This document shows, piece after piece, positions 34,830-41,297 of a DNA stretch of 64,000 nt. A program made the position numbers and the translations under genes. Below the pieces are notes generated by a model. That model was not told the origin of the DNA and searched no databases. It saw nothing but the letters and a program-made list of their open reading frames with translations. Numbering within the stretch: the stretch's first letter is position 1; the number at the start of each line of letters is the position of its first letter. Origin of the DNA: an uncultured Robinsoniella sp. (GTDB lineage: Bacteria > Bacillota > Clostridia > Lachnospirales > Lachnospiraceae); contig UQGG01000029.1 of assembly GCA_900540475.1 (NCBI GenBank), forward strand, positions 24,043 to 88,042. Direction: 5' to 3'.

Positions 34830-34883
34830 TTCACAAAGTCTTCAATTACTATACACAGATTTTTCACAGTGAACCGTTATAGT
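34830..34883 (+). promoter_or_regulatory. Four-box activator-type promoter of sRNA C
   Basis: TTCACA (34830), TTCAAT (34841), TACACA (34852) and TTCACA (34863), exactly 11 bp apart, then TATAGT at 34878-34883, 15 bp after the last box. No -35. Confidence 0.7.
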
Positions 34884-34889
34884 ATTAAG

Positions 34890-34983
34890 TGTACAAAGCA
34901 AATAAGCATTGTTAATAATCTTTTTCATAACCTGCCAGTATCTTAAGATACTGGCACTCCCTCTGTATTGGGGGCTATTTTTT
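34890..34983 (+). ncRNA. Predicted small RNA C of the tandem family
   Basis: About 94 bases: AAAGCAAATAAG, U-rich body with ATCTTTTTCATAAC, hairpin GCCAGTATC-TTAA-GATACTGGC, then CTCCCTC and the terminator CCCTC/GGGGG followed by CTATTTTTTA. Compared with A the terminator stem has changed on both sides, keeping pairing. Its 3' end overlaps the last codons of the convergent lysozyme-like gene. Confidence 0.7.
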
Positions 34984-35679
34984 ATAATACCGTAAAACAT
35001 GCGGTACATATTCCGGGTCACCATAAGTAGTCCAGCCAAGCTGGGCTTTCATTTTGTCTGAGTATTCCTGGGCATTCTCCGGAGAGTATCCTCCATAATT
35101 TTCAGCTGCCCATGTGGCATATGCATTTCCGAAATTATATTCCTGAAGAGCCAGCTTTAATTTATCCATATCGTTTACTGAAGTACACTGGGCTTCCTCC
35201 AGACAATAGGCAAAAGTTTCTACCCCCACCTGAATGGAATAGTCTACATCTGTAATACTACCAGGTTCGTTTGAATACTGGGTGTTAAAAGGGCTTTCGG
35301 AACATTGCATGACATCAGTTCCTTTTCCTGCACTTTCCTGCTGCATCATGGCAAGTATTACATCGGAATATTCGGATATGTTGTATTCTTTACAATATTT
35401 TTTAACCTGGTCTTCATATTGAAGAACACTTTTGGTCAATCCACCGGGGTTAGAAATCCCTGAAAATACCAGATAACAGATAAATCCGCCGCCAGCCAAA
35501 ATGCAAAATCCAATAAGAAACCAGATACGGCGCACCTGGCGTTTTCTTCTTAAAAGCTGTTCCTTTTGGCTCAGACGCTTTTTAGCGGAGCTGCGGCCAT
35601 TTACAGACAGTGCAGCAGATATTTTTTTCCGGGGTCTCCGGGATGTTGTTTTTTTGGTCGTTCTTTGATAAGCTGCCAT
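34975..35679 (-). CDS. Membrane-anchored lysozyme-like (CwlT-type) murein hydrolase
   Basis: A 234-residue protein: a basic N-terminus (AAYQRTTKKTTSRRPRKK), one membrane segment near residues 57-78 (WFLIGFCILAGGGFICYLV), and an extracellular lysozyme-like domain of the CwlT N-terminal type. The presumed catalytic Glu is in AMMQQESAGKG, followed by the family's MQCSES, YSIQVGVETF and LALQEYNFGNAY segments. It would cleave glycan strands, perhaps in cell-wall remodelling. AGAGAGGA precedes this ATG; a longer frame upstream lacks a site. Its 3' end meets sRNA C head-on. Confidence 0.82.
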   Translation of the reverse strand: MAAYQRTTKKTTSRRPRKKISAALSVNGRSSAKKRLSQKEQLLRRKRQVRRIWFLIGFCILAGGGFICYLVFSGISNPGGLTKSVLQYEDQVKKYCKEYNISEYSDVILAMMQQESAGKGTDVMQCSESPFNTQYSNEPGSITDVDYSIQVGVETFAYCLEEAQCTSVNDMDKLKLALQEYNFGNAYATWAAENYGGYSPENAQEYSDKMKAQLGWTTYGDPEYVPHVLRYYKK

Positions 35680-35824
35680 AATCCTCTCTTCTGTATAAAC
35701 ATTCTGAGTAAACGGGTTGCCAGTAGTCCATTCTGCCGGAAAACAGATTAACGGCACTGTTAGTCTGGTTTCTTGAAAGATGGACAATTAGTGCCGACCG
35801 GCACTTCGTGTAACGGCATATACG

Positions 35825-35852
35825 AAAAAAGCCCCGGATATAATCCAGGGCT
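35825..35852 (-). terminator. Intrinsic terminator of tRNA-Thr
   Basis: Minus-strand stem AGCCCTGGA / TCCGGGGCT (one G-U), loop TTATA, then TTTTTT. Confidence 0.85.
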
Positions 35853-35858
35853 CCAAAG

Positions 35859-35931
35859 AGCTGATGACGGGAATCGGACCCGTGACCTCCTCACTACCAA
35901 TGAGGTGCGCTACCGACTGTGCCACATCAGC
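35859..35931 (-). tRNA. tRNA-Thr (anticodon GGU)
   Basis: A 73-base cloverleaf on the minus strand. Acceptor GCTGATG pairs with CATCAGC, anticodon stem CCTCA/TGAGG encloses TTGGTAG with GGT, and the T arm has GGGTCCGATTCCC. The CCA end is not encoded. It has its own promoter and terminator. Confidence 0.95.
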
Positions 35932-35961
35932 CTGCGATATTAATAACCGCTACAGTTAAGA

Positions 35962-35990
35962 ATTTTATCATAAGTAACACCGCTTGTCAA
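35962..35990 (-). promoter_or_regulatory. Promoter of tRNA-Thr
   Basis: On the minus strand TTGACA, 17 bases, TAAAAT, about 30 bases before the tRNA. Confidence 0.85.
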
Positions 35991-36060
35991 CGAATTTTTT
36001 AAAAAATTGATAAAATTCTGCAAATTTCTTTTAAGGGGAGAGGAAAGGAACAAAAAAGGC

Positions 36061-36093
36061 AAAAAAATAAGCCGATGTATTATACATCGGCTT
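36061..36093 (-). terminator. Intrinsic terminator of cspA
   Basis: Near-perfect palindrome AAGCCGATGTAT/ATACATCGGCTT with an A-run on its left, giving U-rich RNA after the stem on the minus strand. Confidence 0.88.
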
Positions 36094-36132
36094 AAATGAT
36101 CTAATCAATGACCAGATTATTTGCTGAGCTGA

Positions 36133-36336
36133 TTAAGCTGCGCAAACGTTAACTGCCTGCATACCGCGGTTTCCCTGAGCGATATCGAAAGTTACTTTCT
36201 GTCCGTCTTCTAAAGACTTAAATCCTTCACTAGCGATTCCTGAGAAATGTACGAAGAATTCTTCTCCTGTGCTGTCGTTTGTGATAAATCCAAATCCTTT
36301 AGTGCTGTTAAACCATTTTACTGTACCGTTATTCAT
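36133..36336 (-). CDS. cspA: Cold-shock protein, CspA family
   Basis: A 67-residue single cold-shock domain that binds single-stranded RNA and DNA. RNP1 (KGFGFI, residues 13-18) and RNP2 (FVHF, 28-31) are intact, with the conserved opening NGTVKWFN. GGAGG lies 9 bases before this ATG; a Met five codons upstream overlaps that site. A ~128-base leader with a long hairpin and U-run suggests post-initiation control, as is common for cold-shock genes. Lies downstream of sRNA D on the same strand. Confidence 0.95.
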   Translation of the reverse strand: MNNGTVKWFNSTKGFGFITNDSTGEEFFVHFSGIASEGFKSLEDGQKVTFDIAQGNRGMQAVNVCAA

Positions 36337-36379
36337 AGTAGGTACCTCCAATTATAATATTATATCTTAACATGAAAAT

Positions 36380-36439
36380 AAAAAAAATCACATATTTTTG
36401 TAAATCATCAATCAAATTAGTGACTTACAAAAATATGTG
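36380..36439 (-). promoter_or_regulatory. Hairpin plus U-tract in the cspA leader (possible attenuator/thermosensor)
   Basis: On the minus strand a perfect 15-bp AU-rich stem (CACATATTTTTGTAA with its complement), 21-base loop, is followed one base later by eight T, then the cspA ribosome site about 35 bases on. The layout is that of an intrinsic terminator inside the leader; being AU-rich, its stability would depend on temperature. Confidence 0.65.
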
Positions 36440-36470
36440 AAGATCAAAAATTCATTCAAAATACTCTCTT

Positions 36471-36499
36471 AATATACCATGTAAGATTTGTATTGTCAA
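36471..36499 (-). promoter_or_regulatory. Promoter of cspA
   Basis: On the minus strand TTGACA, 17 bases, TATATT; start of transcription near 36464. Confidence 0.85.
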
Positions 36500-36539
36500 G
36501 GTAAATAAAATATATTTTAAAATCTTTGAAATTTAGTTT

Positions 36540-36631
36540 ATTTTTACCCATAAACGGAAGGAAGGCCAGTACCTGTTCGATACTGGCGAAAATGAAAAAG
36601 ATTTTTTGAAAAAGTCTTATTGGCTTTTCAT
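36540..36631 (-). ncRNA. Predicted small RNA D, fourth family member, inverted
   Basis: The minus strand matches sRNA A closely: AAAGCCAATAAGAC, TTTTTC, ATCTTTTTCAT and the hairpin GCCAGTA/TACTGGC. After it comes CTTCCTTCC instead of CTCCCTC and only a poor CC/GG hairpin without a U-run, so its terminator seems decayed and transcription might run on toward cspA. The 3' end is uncertain. Confidence 0.6.
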
Positions 36632-36637
36632 ATTTAT

Positions 36638-36691
36638 ACTATAAAGGATAGTTATGAAGAAAGTGTGACAGACGATTGAAGAGACTGTGAA
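36638..36691 (-). promoter_or_regulatory. Four-box activator-type promoter of sRNA D
   Basis: Read on the minus strand: TTCACA (starting 36691), TTCAAT (36680), GTCACA (36669) and TTCATA (36658), each 11 bp apart, then TATAGT starting 15 bp later at 36643. Identical spacing to the three promoters at 34.4-34.9 kb. Confidence 0.7.
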
Positions 36692-36764
36692 GAATTTGAA
36701 AAGATTTTTCTTGCACCTTTCCTGAGGGTTAAGTTTTGTTAACGGGAACTATATTGCGGCTCCA

Positions 36765-36793
36765 TTGCAGTTTGTTTGTATTTTCGGTATACT
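36765..36793 (+). promoter_or_regulatory. Promoter of the XRE regulator gene
   Basis: TTGCAG, 17 bases, TATACT, about 50 bases before the start codon; divergent from sRNA D. Confidence 0.7.
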
Positions 36794-36841
36794 AAGAAAT
36801 AAGAAATGGCCGTTTCCAAGTTGAGAAGAGGAGCATGCAAC

Positions 36842-37921
36842 ATGAATATAGGTGAAGTTATTTTAAATCTTAGAAAAGAAAAACAATTAACCCAGGAGCA
36901 GCTGGCGCAGGCAATCGGCGTATCTGCACCGGCAGTGAGCAAATGGGAGACCGGAAGCACTTATCCGGATATTCTGCTCTTACCGCCTATTGCCAGGGCG
37001 CTGGACACGACAATCGACTACCTGCTGTCCTACACGCAGGAGCTGGATCAGACTACGCTGGATGCTGTAATGGAAGATATCCGTATAAAGTGCCAGGAGA
37101 ACGGTTTTCGGGAAGGCAGGAAGACCATACAGTTCTATTTGAACCAGTACCCAAATTCTGAAGAATTAAAAATGAAGGTGATATCTGCTTCTATCATGCT
37201 GTCTTATACCATGGATCAGGACTTTATGGAAAAAGAATGGACCGAATGGGGGAAGCAGCTGGAAAAAATGGCAAGGGAAACTATGGATTCTTCCAACCCG
37301 CTAATCCGTGAGAATGCCAGAGTATATCTGATTACCAGATGTATGGAGGCGGAAAACTACGATGAGGCAGAAGCGCTTCTGGATTCCATTCCCCAGCAGC
37401 AAATAGATCCGGCGCAGATGCGTCCCAGTATCCATCTGAAAAAGGGAGATTATGATAAGGCAGAAAAACTTTTACAAACCAATTTACTCACAGGCATAAG
37501 GAATGCACAGATGGCATTACTCTCCCTGACTGTAACAGCCAGTAGGACAGAGAATATGGAGAGAGCCTTTCAGTATGCGAAAGCAGGCTGTGAGCTGGAA
37601 GAGCTGTTTGGCAGTGGCGGATCTTTGTTCGCATGGGAAAAGACAGCTCAGTTGTATCTGGAAACAGATCAAGAGGGGGAGGCTTTAAAGTGCATCATAA
37701 AGTATATGGATCGTATCCGGGAAATGGATTATGGGTTCCGGGACCGCATTTATTTTGATACGATATCCCTTAGTGCCAATGAAACGCCGGGGCAGGTGAA
37801 AGGAATCAAACAATCCCAGTTAAACCTTCTGATGACAGATGACAGATATGAAAGGCTGAGAAAATATGAAGCCTTCCAGGAGGCAGCACAAAAACTCAAA
37901 AGCCATATCGAGTCTCTGTAA
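36842..37921 (+). CDS. XRE-family transcriptional regulator with long C-terminal helical domain
   Basis: A 359-residue protein with an N-terminal Cro/CI-type helix-turn-helix (residues 1-63: LRKEKQLTQEQLAQAIGVSAPAVSKWE split over two helices) and a ~290-residue helical, TPR-like C-terminal half, as in peptide- or protein-sensing regulators. GAGGAG precedes this ATG; a Met 12 codons earlier lacks a site. It is followed by truA with a separate promoter, and preceded divergently by sRNA D. Its targets are not apparent. Confidence 0.82.
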   Translation: MNIGEVILNLRKEKQLTQEQLAQAIGVSAPAVSKWETGSTYPDILLLPPIARALDTTIDYLLSYTQELDQTTLDAVMEDIRIKCQENGFREGRKTIQFYLNQYPNSEELKMKVISASIMLSYTMDQDFMEKEWTEWGKQLEKMARETMDSSNPLIRENARVYLITRCMEAENYDEAEALLDSIPQQQIDPAQMRPSIHLKKGDYDKAEKLLQTNLLTGIRNAQMALLSLTVTASRTENMERAFQYAKAGCELEELFGSGGSLFAWEKTAQLYLETDQEGEALKCIIKYMDRIREMDYGFRDRIYFDTISLSANETPGQVKGIKQSQLNLLMTDDRYERLRKYEAFQEAAQKLKSHIESL

Positions 37922-37951
37922 TGACAGGGAGGCGCCATAAAAGAATGAGCG

Positions 37952-37980
37952 TTGACATTACCCGCAGCAGGCATTACACT
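37952..37980 (+). promoter_or_regulatory. Promoter of truA
   Basis: TTGACA, 17 bases, TACACT. The leader then contains a 20-base perfect palindrome (ACTGCATTTTAAAATGCAGT, 38002-38021) of unknown role. Confidence 0.8.
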
Positions 37981-38045
37981 GTAAATATGTTAGAAACTTA
38001 AACTGCATTTTAAAATGCAGTACAGCATAGATAGGAGCAGTGTAA

Positions 38046-38783
38046 ATGAATTATAAAATGATCATTCAATATGACGGCACCAGGTATGATGGGTGGCAGA
38101 AACAGGGGAATACCGATAATACAATACAGGGAAAACTGGAGGCTATTTTATCAAAAATGGCGGGTATGCCGATAGAAGTACAGGGGGCAGGAAGAACGGA
38201 TGCAGGGGTACATGCTCTTGGACAGACCGCTAATTTCCATCTTCCAAAGGGATGCGTGTTAACCGAAGATATCAGAGATTATCTGAATAAATATCTGCCG
38301 GAGGATATCGGCATCCTGGAAGTGGAAGAAGCAGAGGAACGGTTTCACAGCCGTTTAAATGCCAGGGAGAAGGTATACCGTTACCGGATTTCCACCAGTT
38401 CTCTGAAAAATGTATTTGAACGGAAATATATTTACCTTCTCGGTGAGCACCTGAATGTAAGAGCTATGGAGGAAGCAGCAGATGAATTAATTGGAACTCA
38501 TGATTTCAAGAGCTTCTGCTCGAATAAGAGAATGAAAAAATCTTCCGTCCGGAAATTAAATAAGATAGAAATTACGGAACTGGAAGGTGAGCTGCAAATT
38601 ACTTATGCAGGCGAGGGCTTTTTGTACAATATGGTGCGGATTATGACCGGAACACTGATTGAAGTGGGGCAGGGGAAACGTTTACCAAAAGAGATGCAGG
38701 AGATTCTAGAGGGGAAAGACCGCGCGCTGGCAGGAATTACGGCGCCTGCCAGAGGGCTGTGTCTGGTTGAAGTGGTGTACTAA
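38046..38783 (+). CDS. truA: tRNA pseudouridine(38-40) synthase
   Basis: TruA isomerises uridines 38-40 in tRNA anticodon stems. The 245-residue enzyme has catalytic Asp52 in GRTDAGVHA, the opening YDGTRYDGWQ and later RVYRYRI-like and NMVRIMTG motifs. Length is normal. AGGAG lies 11 bases before the ATG. It converges on the M56 peptidase gene with only four bases between the stops and no terminator between them. Confidence 0.95.
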   Translation: MNYKMIIQYDGTRYDGWQKQGNTDNTIQGKLEAILSKMAGMPIEVQGAGRTDAGVHALGQTANFHLPKGCVLTEDIRDYLNKYLPEDIGILEVEEAEERFHSRLNAREKVYRYRISTSSLKNVFERKYIYLLGEHLNVRAMEEAADELIGTHDFKSFCSNKRMKKSSVRKLNKIEITELEGELQITYAGEGFLYNMVRIMTGTLIEVGQGKRLPKEMQEILEGKDRALAGITAPARGLCLVEVVY

Positions 38784-38787
38784 GGGG

Positions 38788-39819
38788 TTATTTGGGAACA
38801 ATTGCTTCCTGGGTTTTGTGAACGTGGATGATATTCATGGTACTCCATTGCTGAAAGGTGCGAAAAAACGTATTTTGATAATGGCTAGCCGAATAGATAA
38901 AATAAACGTCTATTAGCATGATCAAGACGAATAAAAGAATAGAAAAATATTTTACGAAAATTGATGTAAAATAAGATTTTTTAAAATATCTTATTCTTTT
39001 TTCTATATTGGATTTATGACTGCACAATGCCGTTGTAATAAAGAATCTCTGTTTAAATTGTATTGAGTAGCGAAATATGGTTGTGAAATATTCTTTATTT
39101 GAAAATATATGCTGTTGATGTTTACAGGCATATTCATCACAGCTATACTCACCCCATGTATCTAATTGTTTAGAAAGATATAGGAAAAAAGGATTCATCC
39201 AGAAGATACCGTTAAGTATTATTAACAGATATTTAAATAACAGATCTTTTCTGTAGATATGGATAAATTCATGAAGCATAATAATATATAGCTCTTTGTC
39301 TGATGTAATGTTTTCAGGGAGAATAACTTTCGGTTTTATCCCACCGATTACTATTGGAATGGTTATGTTACAATTTGAATAGAGGTTTACGGATTTGCTA
39401 AAATTGAAGTCACATTTAATTCGAGATAGTATTTGCATATATCGAGGATCTAAAATATAAGCATTATAAAAAGAAATTTGTCTTTTAAATTTAATGATAT
39501 TAACGAGAGTAATCAATATATAAATTATAATTCCAAATGCCCAAATGCTTACTATAACAAATGAAATCTGATATAAGATCAAGTTTGTTATACTTACGTC
39601 TTGTAGGTGTTTAGCTGTATATGTTGAAAAATGCAGGGATTGAAAACCTATTATTGAGATTAATAAAAAAATAATTAAGGTTTTTAGACTATTGAAACAA
39701 AAAGTAGAGGAAATCTTATTATGTAATATTTTATGATAGATAACCCAAAATAAACAGGATGCAGCTATTAATAAATTTACTGATATTAAAAAATAAAATA
39801 GATCAATTATCCAATTCAT
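38788..39819 (-). CDS. M56 (BlaR1/MecR1-type) membrane metallopeptidase sensor
   Basis: A 343-residue protein with four or five membrane helices and the zinc motif HEFIH (His183, Glu184, His187), followed by the downstream acidic ligand region GEYSCDEYA. This is the signal-transducing protease half of BlaR1/MecR1, which leads to inactivation of a partner BlaI repressor. The outward penicillin-binding sensor domain is absent; only about 60 residues follow the last helix, so it must sense something else. It overlaps blaI by 17 bases, with GAAAGGAT before its ATG. Base composition is very AT-rich compared with truA and argS. Confidence 0.87.
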   Translation of the reverse strand: MNWIIDLFYFLISVNLLIAASCLFWVIYHKILHNKISSTFCFNSLKTLIIFLLISIIGFQSLHFSTYTAKHLQDVSITNLILYQISFVIVSIWAFGIIIYILITLVNIIKFKRQISFYNAYILDPRYMQILSRIKCDFNFSKSVNLYSNCNITIPIVIGGIKPKVILPENITSDKELYIIMLHEFIHIYRKDLLFKYLLIILNGIFWMNPFFLYLSKQLDTWGEYSCDEYACKHQQHIFSNKEYFTTIFRYSIQFKQRFFITTALCSHKSNIEKRIRYFKKSYFTSIFVKYFSILLFVLIMLIDVYFIYSASHYQNTFFRTFQQWSTMNIIHVHKTQEAIVPK

Positions 39820-40186
39820 CTAGTATCCTTTCGATTTTTTCACTCTGAGATAGACTAAGTTTTTCCTGGTCACATAAAGCAGATATTAAATTTTTCACTG
39901 AGCCATTACACCAAAAGTTCACCGTATTATTAATTTCATTTAATTTATAGCTATCTTCTGTAACGATTGCACGATAATAAAAATACCGCCCTTTTCTATA
40001 AGAGTCTGCAACGCCTTTTTCAATTAAATGAGAAAGAAAGGTAGACACAGTTTGACGTTTCCAACGTTTATTATATTTTTCTTCAATAAGTGGTAATATT
40101 TCTGAAAGTAACAGATCATGGTCAGTCTGCCATAAGATCTTCATAATCTCTAACTCACTTTTCGTTAACTCGTGTAATTCTTCCAT
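39803..40186 (-). CDS. BlaI/MecI-family transcriptional repressor
   Basis: A 127-residue winged-helix repressor of the BlaI/MecI family: ELTKSELEIMKILWQ, then WKRQTVSTFLSHLIEKG (recognition helix and wing) and a C-terminal dimerisation region. In the classic system it is cleaved when the M56 partner is activated. I chose the Met after AAGGCAAGGA; Met codons upstream lack a site and the family length is about 125. It probably represses its own operon and the divergent secreted-protein gene through GACTAT operators. Confidence 0.88.
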   Translation of the reverse strand: MEELHELTKSELEIMKILWQTDHDLLLSEILPLIEEKYNKRWKRQTVSTFLSHLIEKGVADSYRKGRYFYYRAIVTEDSYKLNEINNTVNFWCNGSVKNLISALCDQEKLSLSQSEKIERILDELDN

Positions 40187-40226
40187 TGATTCCTTGCCTT
40201 TCATAAAACTATCGTATTTTAAAATT

Positions 40227-40255
40227 ATAATAATATGATCACTGAGAATAGTCAA
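40227..40255 (-). promoter_or_regulatory. Promoter of blaI-M56 with a GACTAT half-site
   Basis: Minus strand TTGACT, 17 bases, TATTAT. GACTAT, the half-site seen twice in the divergent operator, overlaps the -35, which suggests autoregulation. The remaining part of 40256-40409 is AT-rich with nothing recognised. Confidence 0.55.
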
Positions 40256-40409
40256 CTAGAAATAAAGTAGATAAAAAGTAAATATTCAATATATTTAACA
40301 TTTTTTATCTTGTTGTTTATCAAAATTTATTGTGTTTTCTGTATAATATTATCCAGTATCATTTTAATAACGAATTTTTCCATAAATTGAAAATAATAGA
40401 TAATAATCA

Positions 40410-40471
40410 TTGACATGAAAGTGTATCTATGATACTATATGACTATAAAAATAGTCGACTATAATTATAGT
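40410..40471 (+). promoter_or_regulatory. Promoter with tandem BlaI-type operators
   Basis: TTGACA (40410), 17 bases, TACTAT (40433-40438), directly followed by two dyads: GACTAT-AAAA-ATAGTC (40441-40456) and ACTATAATTATAGT (40458-40471). They cover the transcription start, the expected place for a repressor. Confidence 0.7.
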
Positions 40472-40567
40472 ATAAAAGATTAAGATTTAATAATTTCATC
40501 CAAGGCACAATTTATGTGAAAGTAGCTATTGTTTTGCGATAAAAGTCAAAATTAAAGGAGATAAATG

Positions 40568-41059
40568 ATGAGGAAAAAGAAGAAAATAAAAGGAATATCA
40601 TTATTATTAACATTAGTTCTTTTAATGACTTTTTCGATGAATGCATTTGCATCGGAAAAGTTTGGAAAGATAGATGAAGAACAGATTGTTTTTAAAGATT
40701 TGAATCTGAATCCGGTGCAAGAATACACAGGAATTGATAAAAGAGGAGAAGCGTACACGGTTAAAATAGAACCTTCTTCAGCAAGAGCTACTAATGCATG
40801 GAAAATTTCCTATACAGCAGTTTTATTTAACTGTTGGTTCACCGTTCAATTAACGAATAATAAGGTAACTACCGTATGGGATGAAGGCTATACAACAATT
40901 GGGTGCAATGTTACAAGTGAAAGTCTTACAAAAACTTCTACATATGGACAGTATAGACTAGGGGTACAGTCTTGGGATGGAGTTATTTCTTTTTCAGGGT
41001 ATTTAAGAGCTACGGCTACTGGAAGTGGAAATGATGTAACAATAACAAATACATTTTAA
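40568..41059 (+). CDS. Secreted protein of unknown function under BlaI-type control
   Basis: A 163-residue protein with a clear signal peptide (basic MRKKKKIKG, hydrophobic core, cleavage after NAFA). The mature part is about 135 residues with a short acidic lead and a beta-rich C-terminal domain (aromatic and Thr-rich, two Cys, ending VTITNTF). I do not recognise the family with confidence. AAAGGAG lies 7 bases before this ATG (a second ATG just upstream is too close). The divergent BlaI/M56 pair and the operators make it the likely output of that sensor, together with the small membrane peptide that follows. Confidence 0.75.
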   Translation: MRKKKKIKGISLLLTLVLLMTFSMNAFASEKFGKIDEEQIVFKDLNLNPVQEYTGIDKRGEAYTVKIEPSSARATNAWKISYTAVLFNCWFTVQLTNNKVTTVWDEGYTTIGCNVTSESLTKTSTYGQYRLGVQSWDGVISFSGYLRATATGSGNDVTITNTF

Positions 41060-41082
41060 AATTATAATTTGAGGGAAAATTA

Positions 41083-41178
41083 TTGACTATTCTAATTGCA
41101 GTTTGGGGCATCGTAAAGCTTTTATTATTGATCTATATAATTTATTTGTTAAGAAAGTGTCTTACAAATAAAAAGTAG
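41083..41178 (+). CDS. 31-residue single-pass membrane peptide
   Basis: A short frame starting at TTG with GAGGG seven bases upstream, 23 bases after the secreted protein gene. It encodes 31 residues: a short lead, about 20 hydrophobic residues (from ILIAVWGIVKLLL to IIYLL) and a basic tail ending in TNKK. This fits a small membrane peptide such as an immunity or holin-like protein, or an anchor for the secreted partner. It is too short for routine gene calling, so confidence rests on the ribosome site, position and clear membrane character. Confidence 0.55.
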   Translation: MTILIAVWGIVKLLLLIYIIYLLRKCLTNKK

Positions 41179-41226
41179 ATAAACAAAAGAGGAAAGGGCT
41201 GTTGAGATATAAGATAGTCCGAAGAA

Positions 41227-41267
41227 CAGGGGAGGAATAACTCGTATAAGTAGTTATTCCTCCCCTG
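41227..41267. terminator. Perfect 16-bp hairpin between convergent genes
   Basis: CAGGGGAGGAATAACT pairs fully with AGTTATTCCTCCCCTG, 9-base loop. No U-run on the plus strand; TTCTTC follows on the minus strand. It probably ends transcription from the aminotransferase gene, perhaps from both sides. Confidence 0.6.
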
Positions 41268-41297
41268 TGACAGTCCTTCGTGTTCGGATAGTGTAGT

